Source: a virus. From it: a DNA stretch of 64,000 nucleotides. The translations under genes and the position numbers were made by a program. Each line of letters begins with the position of its first letter. Position 1 is the first letter of the stretch. The notes beneath the pieces are model-generated. The model had not been told where the DNA came from. It did not search any database and saw only the letters and a program-made list of their open reading frames with translations. The stretch spans positions 1-64,000 of the IMG/VR virus record IMGVR_UViG_3300046532_001566; one strand, written 5' to 3'. Positions 16,858-24,690 of the stretch are shown one piece after another.

Positions 16858-17552
16858 ACTGCCCCTAATCTTACATTGCTTTTAACGTCTATTAATATTT
16901 TACGAAAATCCTCTAATAATTCTACATTCATCATTATAGGTACATACTTTGTCCACATTGCATACGCACGAATACGTTGCTTTCTAATTGGCAACAGTTG
17001 TCTACATATTTCATCGTACGACTGTTCAGGAGTTAAATTATTAAAAGATCCATATTCAACAATTTCTTGTACATAACTATTTGTTGCCGGATCGCACTCA
17101 TTAATTGCATCTCGTAATTCAGGATAGAATCGTATAGCCATATCATTTTCAGGTGGCGTAAAAGTTAATGACGACATGATGTTTTGCCATACATTAGCAT
17201 ACATTACTTCAGCTAGATGAGCATCCATTTTGTCTGCAAGATATTCATCTGTTACATCCTCAGGTGGAATAAGTTCAAGGTAATGTCTACCAGTTTTTGA
17301 TGGTTCATTTCCATGAGTTTTATTATATACCATTCTATATAGTTTTTCTGTTTTATCAAATTCGTAATTGGTATTAAAAAATAATGCTTTAACCTGTTTA
17401 TGAGAATTATTCATCCAATCGATTTCTAATCTATAAAAAGATTTACGCATAACAAGTGCCGTAATAACGTCCATATTTGAAGTTCCTATTAGAACTCCGT
17501 TATTTCTACTGTCAATTATTAACCCGTATTGTGATGGAGCTGATGTAAACAT
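16854..17552 (-). CDS. Partner protein of PP-loop enzyme
   Basis: A 232-residue protein. The N-terminal domain begins with strand YGLIIDS and the motif NGVLIGTSN. The C-terminal helical part has RFYPELRDAINECDP, EQSYDEICRQLL and RAYAMWTKY. A comparable order (x-P-x(4)-E-[IL] ... C ... R-x-x-A-x-W-x-K) is seen in the partners at 26129 and 27893. No database family recognised. Placed between the cupin (TAATG) and paralog 4 (ATGA). Confidence 0.65.
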   Translation of the reverse strand: MFTSAPSQYGLIIDSRNNGVLIGTSNMDVITALVMRKSFYRLEIDWMNNSHKQVKALFFNTNYEFDKTEKLYRMVYNKTHGNEPSKTGRHYLELIPPEDVTDEYLADKMDAHLAEVMYANVWQNIMSSLTFTPPENDMAIRFYPELRDAINECDPATNSYVQEIVEYGSFNNLTPEQSYDEICRQLLPIRKQRIRAYAMWTKYVPIMMNVELLEDFRKILIDVKSNVRLGAV

Positions 17553-18202
17553 TATTTAGATCCCATTAAATACGTTCTATTAAGCATAGTATGATTATCG
17601 TCAGTAGGTCCCCAATCGCCATCTGGATGATATGCAATAATTTTCATTTCAGAATCAGTTGTTCTAAATCTATGATATTCACGTTCTTCAATACAAAAAA
17701 TATTACCAGCTTCTAACAAATTATATACTCCATCTGCTAGTTCAGCAATACCAGAACCACTTGCTACTAATCCTAATCTTACACTAGGATGGATATGAAA
17801 CGTTTGATCAATTCCTTTAGGAAAGTGTAGAAGATTAACACTAGGATCTCCAGCACGACTTGGATAGATTAATAAGCTATCACTGCACCCATCAATATAA
17901 CAAAGACGGCCACTATCTTCAATTGGACCACCTAAGTTATTCTGATGCATATGTCCTAGTCTAGTAAAGAATACTGCTGTTCCGGTTACTGAAATACTGT
18001 ATTCAGTTTTATCTGTGTAAGAAAAATATTCATTTGTTGTAGCAATCCAGCCATTTGGCAATGTAACATTACCTGTTAACACAAATCCATATGTTGAACT
18101 ATATGCTTCTGCATCCTTAGTGTCATCTGTTATGTTTTCTGCATATGAAGGATACATTGTATTTCGTTTGTCAACAATCCCGGTTGATTTTAGTAGTTGC
18201 AT
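17552..18202 (-). CDS. Cupin-domain protein
   Basis: A 216-residue protein. The cupin core lies at residues about 125-195: FHIHPSVRLGLVASGSG (two metal His), then EAGNIFCIEEREYHRF (second motif His). The N-terminal 110 residues are a separate beta-rich region. Cupins bind metal and small molecules. Here it is the first gene of a tightly coupled run with the partner and three PP-loop enzymes, so it probably acts in the same pathway. Confidence 0.75.
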   Translation of the reverse strand: MQLLKSTGIVDKRNTMYPSYAENITDDTKDAEAYSSTYGFVLTGNVTLPNGWIATTNEYFSYTDKTEYSISVTGTAVFFTRLGHMHQNNLGGPIEDSGRLCYIDGCSDSLLIYPSRAGDPSVNLLHFPKGIDQTFHIHPSVRLGLVASGSGIAELADGVYNLLEAGNIFCIEEREYHRFRTTDSEMKIIAYHPDGDWGPTDDNHTMLNRTYLMGSK

Positions 18203-18207
18203 TATGT

Positions 18208-18462
18208 TTATACCTTAAGTTGATTATTATTGTTAACTTTAATTAATTTATCTAAGGCCTCTTTCGAGAGGCAGTATACAGTCTCTATATCTTGTGTAGG
18301 GAATTCGTATGACATTTTTGCAGTCAGTTCGTATTGGTTTGCTCCAACATAAGTTAAGCATTCTCTAGGATTATTAAACGTAGGTTCAGTAAGTAAATAC
18401 ATGTGGTCTTGTGCTGGTGCATTCTGTTGCATTAATATCAATATAAAAAATACCTTTATCAT
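18208..18462 (-). CDS. Small exported protein, 84 aa
   Basis: N-terminal signal MIKVFFILILMQQNAPAQ, likely cut after APAQ. The mature part has two Cys (RECLTYV and TVYCLS) that could form a disulphide in the periplasm. A similar layout is seen at 22933-23118. A late box lies 20 bp upstream and GGAG precedes the ATG. Function unknown. Confidence 0.65.
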   Translation of the reverse strand: MIKVFFILILMQQNAPAQDHMYLLTEPTFNNPRECLTYVGANQYELTAKMSYEFPTQDIETVYCLSKEALDKLIKVNNNNQLKV

Positions 18463-18481
18463 TTTAGTAGATCTCCATTCT

Positions 18482-18489
18482 TATTTATA
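18482..18489 (-). promoter_or_regulatory. T4-type late promoter box
   Basis: TATAAATA on the minus strand, 20 bp before the ATG at 18462, with GGAG between. It would drive the small exported protein and perhaps the cupin/PP-loop operon behind it. Confidence 0.75.
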
Positions 18490-18515
18490 TAAGAATATTA
18501 GTTCCGTTATTACCT

Positions 18516-19367
18516 TTAATTTAAAACTAAGAAATCTCCCCAATGCTCGTTAGAGTGCTTATAAAAACTATAATAACGATTCTCTAGATCTACTGGGACT
18601 TTCTTTATAAATTGTTGCTTTGATGATTTGTTTATCAAAGCAACCCTGTGAGGGCTAAATGCAATTGGTTCTAAATCTGTATTTGTTAAAATATCATAAA
18701 ATAAACTCATCATCATCGGAAACTTAGGCAGTACATCATCTAAAATAACAACAGACTGCTCGTGCATACAGTTTTCTAGGACATCATAAAATAAAGATTT
18801 ATTTTCAAGATATCTACCAGCTGATAAATCAAAGGATACTAAATCATACTTGTCATAGTGCAATTCAGTGTACATTGTCATGTTAGGTTTAGTAACATTA
18901 AATTCTAATGCTAATTTATCCCAGTACTGATTGAACTCATTAAGTGTGCTTGGTGGCAGGCCGTTATTAAACAATTTGGCAACATGAGGTTGTAAATTTT
19001 TCCATTCATCATATATAAATTGAGGTAGCCAATGCCCACTTAATTGCTTGTCTTGTTGTAAACAAACTACTAGCTCGTTTGTATAAAGCATGTTGTCTAC
19101 TAAAGTCCATTCTGGTTGATAGACAGTGTTTGCTTTACGGCAGGCACCCTCAACAAAGAATGGTAAGCTACCAAAGAAGCTACCTAAGTCTAATATTTTT
19201 TTACTTGATTGGGAAACTGCTAGTATTGCAATAAATAAATTATCGATAAAAGATGCGTCATGTGGTACTAGCATACGCTTAGGATTTAAAAAAGCAGAAC
19301 TGTCTAGATTATATAAGCCTTTATCAAATCCATCAAATCCGCGGCCTAATTTTTCTATCTTTATCAT
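18516..19367 (-). CDS. Predicted SAM-dependent methyltransferase
   Basis: A 283-residue protein. KKILDLGSFFGSLPFFV near residue 57 is motif I of class I methyltransferases (LDxGxxxG). YDLVSFDLSAG near residue 174 and SVVILDDVL near 204 fit the acidic motif and strand 4. There is no target-recognition signature for DNA. It has a late box and GAGG upstream, so it acts late. The substrate may be linked to the neighbouring oxygenase and PP-loop genes. Confidence 0.65.
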   Translation of the reverse strand: MIKIEKLGRGFDGFDKGLYNLDSSAFLNPKRMLVPHDASFIDNLFIAILAVSQSSKKILDLGSFFGSLPFFVEGACRKANTVYQPEWTLVDNMLYTNELVVCLQQDKQLSGHWLPQFIYDEWKNLQPHVAKLFNNGLPPSTLNEFNQYWDKLALEFNVTKPNMTMYTELHYDKYDLVSFDLSAGRYLENKSLFYDVLENCMHEQSVVILDDVLPKFPMMMSLFYDILTNTDLEPIAFSPHRVALINKSSKQQFIKKVPVDLENRYYSFYKHSNEHWGDFLVLN

Positions 19368-19386
19368 ATTATTAAATTTCCTCGAA

Positions 19387-19394
19387 TATTTATA
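19387..19394 (-). promoter_or_regulatory. T4-type late promoter box
   Basis: TATAAATA on the minus strand, between tRNA-Thr and the methyltransferase, 20 bp before the ATG at 19367. Confidence 0.75.
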
Positions 19395-19398
19395 AGAA

Positions 19399-19474
19399 TG
19401 GTGCCGGCGCCAAGATTCGAACTCGGGACCTGATGCTTACAAAGCAACTGCTCTACCAACTGAGCTACGCCGGC
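19399..19474 (-). tRNA. tRNA-Thr (anticodon UGU)
   Basis: Acceptor GCCGGCG pairs with CGCCGGC, discriminator A, encoded CCA at 19399-19401. The anticodon loop TTTGTAA carries TGT; the T-loop TTCGAAT is intact. One T-T mismatch sits in the anticodon stem. Its 5' end overlaps the end of the GNAT-like gene by 10 bp, so it is probably cut out of that transcript; I see no separate promoter. Confidence 0.94.
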
Positions 19475-19908
19475 ACTGAATATTCATAATTAATTGTCTC
19501 TTCGTTAACTTTATATATGACAGCTCCGTTCCTAAGATGGAACCTTTCAGCTATTCTTGTTTTTGGACTTAGTGTTACAAATCTTGTAATAGCTGTATTT
19601 TCTTTTAATATTGTGTCAACTGCATCAAAGATTATTTTTCTGCCGGCACCTGGTTTATTACTCCAGATAGTATAAAAAATTGCAATCTTGTTATTGCCCG
19701 CTAGATTAAACAGTTCAGATTCTGACTTAGGAACTTCTTCTGAGTAGGCTACACATACTACTGCATTAAATTCGCCATTATCAGATACATCAACAAAGAT
19801 GTCTTTATTTTCTCCAAGACGATCTTCTGCTTGTATACTGGGCCTAACCGGGTCGTTTAATAACTCTTCCCTAATTTCCGGCGTCAATTTCTCTACCTTG
19901 TTGATCAT
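19465..19908 (-). CDS. GNAT-like acetyltransferase
   Basis: About 147 residues from the ATG at 19908 (MINKVEKL). A longer frame to 19962 would overlap the gene before it by 40 bp. IAIFYTIWSNKPGAGRKII gives a beta-strand and a GxGxx-type acetyl-CoA loop. ITRFVTLSPKTRIAERFH with NGA at the end is a typical GNAT strand 6/helix 4 ending. The acceptor is unknown. Its stop codon lies inside the tRNA-Thr gene. Confidence 0.6.
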   Translation of the reverse strand: MINKVEKLTPEIREELLNDPVRPSIQAEDRLGENKDIFVDVSDNGEFNAVVCVAYSEEVPKSESELFNLAGNNKIAIFYTIWSNKPGAGRKIIFDAVDTILKENTAITRFVTLSPKTRIAERFHLRNGAVIYKVNEETINYEYSVPA

Positions 19909-19922
19909 CGTATTAAATATAT

Positions 19923-20597
19923 TTATTCTTCTTTTGCTAATAGATTGCATAGTCGTTCCCATGTATTTCTAGTACTTTTAGTTGTTTTGTCTACTACTTT
20001 ACATGTTACTGTTATTCGTAGTCCGTCACCTTGTATAACATGATGAGGCAAGTCTGTTCTTACTAATGCACTTGAACACGAAGTAGCAGTAGACCAAATT
20101 GGTAGAGGAATCTTACTCCAATCCCGATGCTGTTGTTTAAACTCGACAACCCAAGGCCAAGTATAATCAATAAAGTCATTACCGTCTAGATTTTTATGTA
20201 TCTCCTCATATCCATCTGTAGTATCCGGAAACCATCTAACAATTCCAGGTGAGGTTGTTAATTCGTAAAAATTTAACCTAGTTTCTAATCTAGCAGAATC
20301 GCTATGTATATTCCAATCATAAGTGTTTGCATTAACAATAAAGATACCCATTGTTTCTGCTTCTAAATTAAATTGGTCAAGGAATTTGTTTGCATGTTGA
20401 CGAGTATCTTCTAACGGATCACCAGTCGAAGTTGCTGTATTAAACCACAATCTGTCACTTAACGCATGTTTTTGTTTTAGATTTTTAATTATCCCGTTGT
20501 TAAGTTTATCAACATCTATTTTAGGAAGTGATAATGTAAGAGGTATAAAGAAATCTTTATGTGCTTGTACTGATTGTTCTAAACTGTCAGATACCAT
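19923..20597 (-). CDS. Predicted 2OG-Fe(II) oxygenase
   Basis: A 224-residue protein. WNIHSDSARLETRLN near residue 96 gives the HxD; LPHHVIQGDGLRITVT near residue 186 gives the distal His and Arg. This fits the aspartyl/asparaginyl-hydroxylase-like dioxygenases. It overlaps the next oxygenase gene (20587) by 11 bp. Substrate unknown. Confidence 0.65.
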   Translation of the reverse strand: MVSDSLEQSVQAHKDFFIPLTLSLPKIDVDKLNNGIIKNLKQKHALSDRLWFNTATSTGDPLEDTRQHANKFLDQFNLEAETMGIFIVNANTYDWNIHSDSARLETRLNFYELTTSPGIVRWFPDTTDGYEEIHKNLDGNDFIDYTWPWVVEFKQQHRDWSKIPLPIWSTATSCSSALVRTDLPHHVIQGDGLRITVTCKVVDKTTKSTRNTWERLCNLLAKEE

Positions 20598-21318
20598 ATA
20601 TCTTCTTCCGTGGTATTGGAAATCCGTCTATATGGTCGATGTACTGATCGTATAACTTGTGTTCAGTTGGAAGTCCGTGTAATATATGCAAGGCATTTTG
20701 AGAGCCAAATGGTAGAATACTACGTTCTGTATACTGAAATACTTCTTTAGGCAAAAAGTCTACTACTAAATGTAACCTATTTGTATCTCCGAGATTCTTA
20801 ATATGATGTTTCCTTTTATTATTAAAAATAAAACTATCTCCAACTTTAAATTTAGGATCTTTGGACTCTGATGCAAATCTAAATAATACTTTATTATTTG
20901 TCTCTAATACAACATGACACCTTGTTGCGTAATCACTATAAAAATGATTATCCGTATGTGGTAAAATACTTGCGCCAGGAAAAACCACATTTAATTCTGC
21001 ACCAAATGGTATCCAATCTTTATGCTCTGTTGCCTTGTGTAAACTGACCCATAATTCTTTAACTATGTCGTTTGTTGAAGAGTGTAATTCTGATTGCATT
21101 AATCCAATAATGCTGTGATGATTAATAGGAGAATAATAAGGAACAAACGAACAATATGGAAATTTGTACCAACCACATTCTGCAAAGAAACTCTCGGACT
21201 TACGTTCTCTCCATACTGATTTGCTACGATAAAACGTATCAGTTAAGTTTTTTAATTGACCAGTACGAAAGACTGTTTCCAAATATTGATAATTTGGATA
21301 TTGCTCAATAAGCGGCAA
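20587..21318 (-). CDS. Aspartyl/asparaginyl beta-hydroxylase-like oxygenase
   Basis: A 243-residue protein. VFPGASILPHTDNH near residue 112 (HxD), FNNKRKHHIKNLGDTNR near residue 165 (His then Arg) and LHLVVDF match the aspartyl/asparaginyl hydroxylase family. The start is TTG at 21318, chosen because AGGAGG lies eight bases before it. That site is the right arm of a 9-bp hairpin (21326-21374), which may block translation from read-through mRNA. Confidence 0.78.
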   Translation of the reverse strand: MPLIEQYPNYQYLETVFRTGQLKNLTDTFYRSKSVWRERKSESFFAECGWYKFPYCSFVPYYSPINHHSIIGLMQSELHSSTNDIVKELWVSLHKATEHKDWIPFGAELNVVFPGASILPHTDNHFYSDYATRCHVVLETNNKVLFRFASESKDPKFKVGDSFIFNNKRKHHIKNLGDTNRLHLVVDFLPKEVFQYTERSILPFGSQNALHILHGLPTEHKLYDQYIDHIDGFPIPRKKIYGI

Positions 21319-21325
21319 AGTAATA

Positions 21326-21374
21326 CCCTCCTCTTAACGCATTACACTATTAGTTATGCATTTATAGAGGAGGG
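21326..21374 (-). promoter_or_regulatory. Hairpin hiding a ribosome-binding site, with a late box inside
   Basis: CCCTCCTCT (21374-21366 on the minus strand) pairs perfectly with AGAGGAGGG (21334-21326), which contains the Shine-Dalgarno of the oxygenase at 21318. Between the arms a late-type box TATAAATG (21366-21359) would start RNA that lacks the left arm. T4 genes e, soc and 49 use this device to keep a gene silent in early mRNA. It may also end porin transcripts. Confidence 0.6.
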
Positions 21375-21387
21375 CATTTGTTCTAAA

Positions 21388-22299
21388 TTAGAACGTGAAG
21401 CTTAAACCTGTGCGTAAGGTAGCATCATCTGTAGTTAAATCATAGTCTACATTTGTAAAGAATACCGAACTCTTTGCAATTTTAAACTGTGACTCAAGTG
21501 TAGCATTACCATCATCAAGAGCAACATCTGTATCCTGATAACCGGCAAGTACTGTTAGGTTAGTAGAAACATCATATGATCCAGCTAATTCATAACCAAC
21601 TGCATCATTTGCTTGAGTATCATCATCTAATGCTGTTACACTTGCAAATAAGCCAGTTTTGCCTATTTTATGAGCAACACCAAAGCCATAGTAGTCTGAA
21701 GAGTTAATTTCGTCTCTTGCGTAAGTTACTCCGACTCCTTTGTAACCAACACCTACTTGATAAAGATCTAAATTATGGTTAGCGGCATCATCGGTCATTT
21801 GTGTCTGAAACCCTACATCAATGCCGTTGAATGAATTAGTATATTTTAAACTATTATTCATATAAAATGAAGTCTTTTGTACACCTTGATTACCAGCTCC
21901 GTAAAATACATCTGCTTTATCAGTAAATGTGTCTACTAGACTCATTGTGCGACCAATAGCTAAGTCACCATATTTGTCATTACCTACACCAATATAACCA
22001 AATCGGGTAGTAATGTCGTCTGCTCCGTCTGCACTTGAAAGATCAGCATCAAGTGAAATTTCTCCAAATACATAAACAGGCTGTTGTGTCTTAAATTGTA
22101 ATCCGAGCTTACTACTTGATGATTTGATTTCTGTATCAACGTTTGTAGCAGTTGAGCTTTCAACATATGCCCGGATTTCTCCATATGTTGTAATGTCTAC
22201 TCCATCGACTTTAGGGATTACGAGCTTATCAGCTTCCGCGGCCCATGCCGTAGAGATACCAGCGAACAAAATGATCGCAGTTAAGGGCAATATTTTCAT
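21388..22299 (-). CDS. Gram-negative porin
   Basis: A 303-residue protein. Signal peptide MKILPLTAIILFAGISTAWA, cut after AWA. The mature part is all amphipathic beta strands (for example ITTYGEIRAYV, GVGVTYARDE, VFFTNVDYDL) and ends SFTF, with the terminal Phe needed for outer-membrane insertion by BAM. It resembles the porin_4-type proteins of alphaproteobacteria. It could change uptake, block other phages or replace a host porin. Promoter TTAACG-17-TATAAG at 22346-22374. Confidence 0.85.
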   Translation of the reverse strand: MKILPLTAIILFAGISTAWAAEADKLVIPKVDGVDITTYGEIRAYVESSTATNVDTEIKSSSSKLGLQFKTQQPVYVFGEISLDADLSSADGADDITTRFGYIGVGNDKYGDLAIGRTMSLVDTFTDKADVFYGAGNQGVQKTSFYMNNSLKYTNSFNGIDVGFQTQMTDDAANHNLDLYQVGVGYKGVGVTYARDEINSSDYYGFGVAHKIGKTGLFASVTALDDDTQANDAVGYELAGSYDVSTNLTVLAGYQDTDVALDDGNATLESQFKIAKSSVFFTNVDYDLTTDDATLRTGLSFTF

Positions 22300-22345
22300 T
22301 GAATTTCCTTTTGTGAATGTGATTATCTATTAATCAACAGTCTTA

Positions 22346-22374
22346 CTTATATAAAAATACCAATACACCGTTAA
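22346..22374 (-). promoter_or_regulatory. Probable sigma-70 promoter of the porin
   Basis: -35 TTAACG, 17-bp spacer, -10 TATAAG on the minus strand. Weaker than the TTGACT class. The ribosome site AAAGGAAA lies just before the porin ATG. Confidence 0.5.
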
Positions 22375-22403
22375 CCAGATCGCCGTATAAAGTGGACCTG
22401 TTT

Positions 22404-22411
22404 TATAAATA
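22404..22411 (+). promoter_or_regulatory. T4-type late promoter box
   Basis: A perfect TATAAATA on the plus strand, 52 bp before the ATG at 22463, ahead of the four-gene plus-strand operon. Between them lie the palindrome CCAATAATTGG and the ribosome site AGGAAAGGAG. Confidence 0.65.
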
Positions 22412-22462
22412 CAGTGAAACCCAATAATTGGTATTTGTGTCTCTTAGGAAAGGAGATTTGAA

Positions 22463-22936
22463 ATGATAGCAGAAACCCTAGCAGGAATCGCTTTGATCAA
22501 ACAAAGCGTGTCCTTTATTAAAGATCAGATTCAAGTTTGTAACGACATTGGAGACATAGCCGGTGCTATTGATAAGATGTTTGAAGGAAATAGTCAAATG
22601 AACTCTAAAAGGAGCGGGAACATTTCTATAGCAGACCAGTTTAGCACGGCAAATGTTGCGAGAGAAACTATCGATGCTAAGATAGCACAAGAGCAGATGC
22701 AAGAAGTAGCCACATTGATTAATTTACGTTTTGGACCAGGTACCTGGGCAGGTATAATTCAAGAAAGAGCTAATAGAATACAAGAAAGAAAAGAAGCCGA
22801 GCTAATAATGAGAAAGAAGAAAGCAAAAGAAGCAAAAGAGCTGATAGATGGACTTAAAATGATTGGTTGGATGGTATTATTTGCCGTTGTAGTACTTGGA
22901 GGAATGTTTGCCGCACTGAAATTTTATATGACATGA
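22463..22936 (+). CDS. Coiled-coil protein with C-terminal membrane anchor
   Basis: A 157-residue protein. A Lys/Glu/Ala-rich helix covers residues about 105-133. It is followed by one hydrophobic segment, MVLFAVVVLGGMFAALKFYM, at the C-terminus. A tail-anchored topology with the bulk in the cytoplasm is likely. AAAGGAG precedes the ATG. First gene of the plus-strand operon. Function unknown. Confidence 0.7.
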   Translation: MIAETLAGIALIKQSVSFIKDQIQVCNDIGDIAGAIDKMFEGNSQMNSKRSGNISIADQFSTANVARETIDAKIAQEQMQEVATLINLRFGPGTWAGIIQERANRIQERKEAELIMRKKKAKEAKELIDGLKMIGWMVLFAVVVLGGMFAALKFYMT

Positions 22937-23118
22937 TACACGTTTTTGTATTATTCGTATTTCTAGGAATAGGTGAAGATAAACAGTTAAAATCCTCGGA
23001 CATGTATTTTTATGATATACAACGGTGCAATTACTTTGCAGATCAGATGAGGAAGAGTGATATTACCACATATTGCCTTCCTCGTAAAGTACCAGAGGAT
23101 ACAGTAGTATATAGATAG
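22933..23118 (+). CDS. Small exported protein, 61 aa
   Basis: Begins MIHVFVLFVFLGIGED, a short hydrophobic signal or anchor. Two Cys follow (RCNYFADQM and TYCLPRK). The start overlaps the stop of the gene before it (ATGACATGA). The frame opens further upstream but those residues belong to another frame's gene. It is similar in plan to 18208-18462. Function unknown. Confidence 0.6.
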   Translation: MIHVFVLFVFLGIGEDKQLKSSDMYFYDIQRCNYFADQMRKSDITTYCLPRKVPEDTVVYR

Positions 23119-23126
23119 GAGGAAGT

Positions 23127-23447
23127 TTGAAATTATTAATGTTATTGGTATTAATACCCACTATTGCTTTAGCAGGTGCTAAAACAGTTGGTGAAAAAAA
23201 GCAATACACTAAACAGCAAAAGATACAACGAGGTGAAACTGAAATTATAAAGTATACTACTTGCAGACTTAAGAAAAGAGTTGTTACAGCAGGTGGAGAA
23301 GTTTGTATATATGTAGGCGGAAATAAAACACATGAAATGGTCATTGAAATGAAATGTCCAAGGTCTTTTAAATGTGTCTACAATCCAAACAGTCCAGAAC
23401 CCAGCATCAACGATGTTGTAGACAGTTTAAATAAGGTAGGAAAGTAA
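23127..23447 (+). CDS. Small periplasmic protein, 106 aa, TTG start
   Basis: Signal peptide with core LLMLLVLIPTIALA, cut after ALA, near residue 16. The mature part is basic, with four Cys (TTCRLK, GGEVCIYV, MKCPRS, KCVYN), so probably two disulphides. AGGAGG lies four bases before the TTG at 23127, while the next ATG is 16 bases away; the ribosome site therefore decides for TTG. Function unknown. Confidence 0.65.
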   Translation: MKLLMLLVLIPTIALAGAKTVGEKKQYTKQQKIQRGETEIIKYTTCRLKKRVVTAGGEVCIYVGGNKTHEMVIEMKCPRSFKCVYNPNSPEPSINDVVDSLNKVGK

Positions 23448-23734
23448 TGATTTTTCAGCATGAAGATATAGAGCTAGATTCTACTATATCATCTAAGGCG
23501 AAATTATATAAGGCTGGTAGATTGCTTTTTATTGGAGATGGTTATAAAGCAATAACTATGATGCTTAATATAGCACAGGATAAAGAGCCAGTTAAAGCAA
23601 AGTTTCATGCTCAATTAACTTTAAGAGAGAAACCTAAATTTTCACCAATGGATGATATAGACAAAATAAGACGTGAAGCTCTAGAAGAACAACACGCCTT
23701 AGATTTAAAAAATAAAAAAGTAAAAAAACGTTAA
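23447..23734 (+). CDS. Hypothetical protein, 95 aa
   Basis: Coupled to the gene before it by a TAATG overlap. Residues 15-45 look like a small alpha/beta unit (KLYKAGRLLFIGDGYKAITM). The C-terminus is a Lys/Glu/Arg-rich helix. No family recognised. Last gene of the operon; ends one base before the convergent kinase fusion gene. Confidence 0.6.
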   Translation: MIFQHEDIELDSTISSKAKLYKAGRLLFIGDGYKAITMMLNIAQDKEPVKAKFHAQLTLREKPKFSPMDDIDKIRREALEEQHALDLKNKKVKKR

Positions 23735-23735
23735 G

Positions 23736-24596
23736 CTATTTTACACCTAAGTCTTTTCTAACATTTGTTGCAGAGATACTAGTTATAGCTTCATCAAATG
23801 TCTCCTCGCCTGATGTGTAACCTACTCCTCTTCCCCAACCAATATGCACAATGTTAGGAACCACTTGAATTTCATATTGTCCTTGATACAATGGATCTAG
23901 ATCGGCTTTAATAAATCTAGTAACTTGCTCAATTTGAAAAGGATTTGATCCTTCCCATCCTTGCACATCTCTAATTTGTATAACTACTTGACCAGTTTTA
24001 CTTAATAGTCTTTCAAATAATGCTCTATGTCCGTCATGCCAAGGTTGCCAACGTCCTAGCATTTGTACTGTTTCTTTTTTCCAATCAAAAATTGGACGCC
24101 TATCATCTTCTGCAATCTTTTTACCAATAAATGCAGACCACTTGTCAGCATCTTGTTCCGGAACTCTGAAATCGTAAACTGTTGGTTCAGCAAATGCCTT
24201 ATTTGTATCTTCGTATCTACCTTCTTTAATAGAGTCTATCCAAATAGTCCAGTCTGCTTTATAATTGTTTCTCATCTCAACTAACGGAGCCACAAAATCA
24301 CAAATAACAAAGTCAGAAACTGACTTTTTAGATAATTCAAACATACGCAAACTTTGACGGATTCTGCCTTCAGGTGAAAAATCCCAGTCATTATATTGCT
24401 TTCGTATCTCGTCAGCATTAAACCATTCTACAGTACATTTATATTCATCTAATTTAGGTGATTCAATTATTCTAATTTGTTTATCTAATGGTGCTGAACT
24501 TATACCAGAATTATCTTCTAGATAAGTTTTTAATTTCTCTGCTAGTGTTGTTTTTCCTGCGCCTGGTAATCCCATAATTAGGATACGTTTTGCCAT
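23736..24596 (-). CDS. Bifunctional P-loop kinase (APS-kinase-like) and nucleotidyltransferase
   Basis: About 286 residues from the ATG at 24596 (GAGAG upstream; the frame opens 7 codons earlier). N-terminal domain: GLPGAGKTTLAEKL near residue 9 (Walker A) and FNADEIRKQYNDWDFSPEGR near 58, as in APS kinase. C-terminal domain: GRWQPWHDGHRALF near 180 (HxGH), then ISATNVRKDLG at the end (ISxTxxR-like), marks of the HIGH nucleotidyltransferases. The order recalls PAPS synthetase-like or NadR-like fusions. The real substrate is open: APS, NMN or a sugar phosphate. Confidence 0.7.
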   Translation of the reverse strand: MAKRILIMGLPGAGKTTLAEKLKTYLEDNSGISSAPLDKQIRIIESPKLDEYKCTVEWFNADEIRKQYNDWDFSPEGRIRQSLRMFELSKKSVSDFVICDFVAPLVEMRNNYKADWTIWIDSIKEGRYEDTNKAFAEPTVYDFRVPEQDADKWSAFIGKKIAEDDRRPIFDWKKETVQMLGRWQPWHDGHRALFERLLSKTGQVVIQIRDVQGWEGSNPFQIEQVTRFIKADLDPLYQGQYEIQVVPNIVHIGWGRGVGYTSGEETFDEAITSISATNVRKDLGVK

Positions 24597-24640
24597 ATTA
24601 ATCTCTCTTTCTTGCATCTATGCATGATACTTATGTCAAA

Positions 24641-24668
24641 GAAATAGGAGGCCGAGACCTCCTATTTC
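24641..24668 (-). terminator. Hairpin terminator
   Basis: A perfect 11-bp stem (GAAATAGGAGG with CCTCCTATTTC, loop of 6) just after the end of the gene at 24691-24987. A short T-rich run follows on the minus strand. Confidence 0.7.
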
Positions 24669-24690
24669 AAATCAGGTATGAAACTACTGT

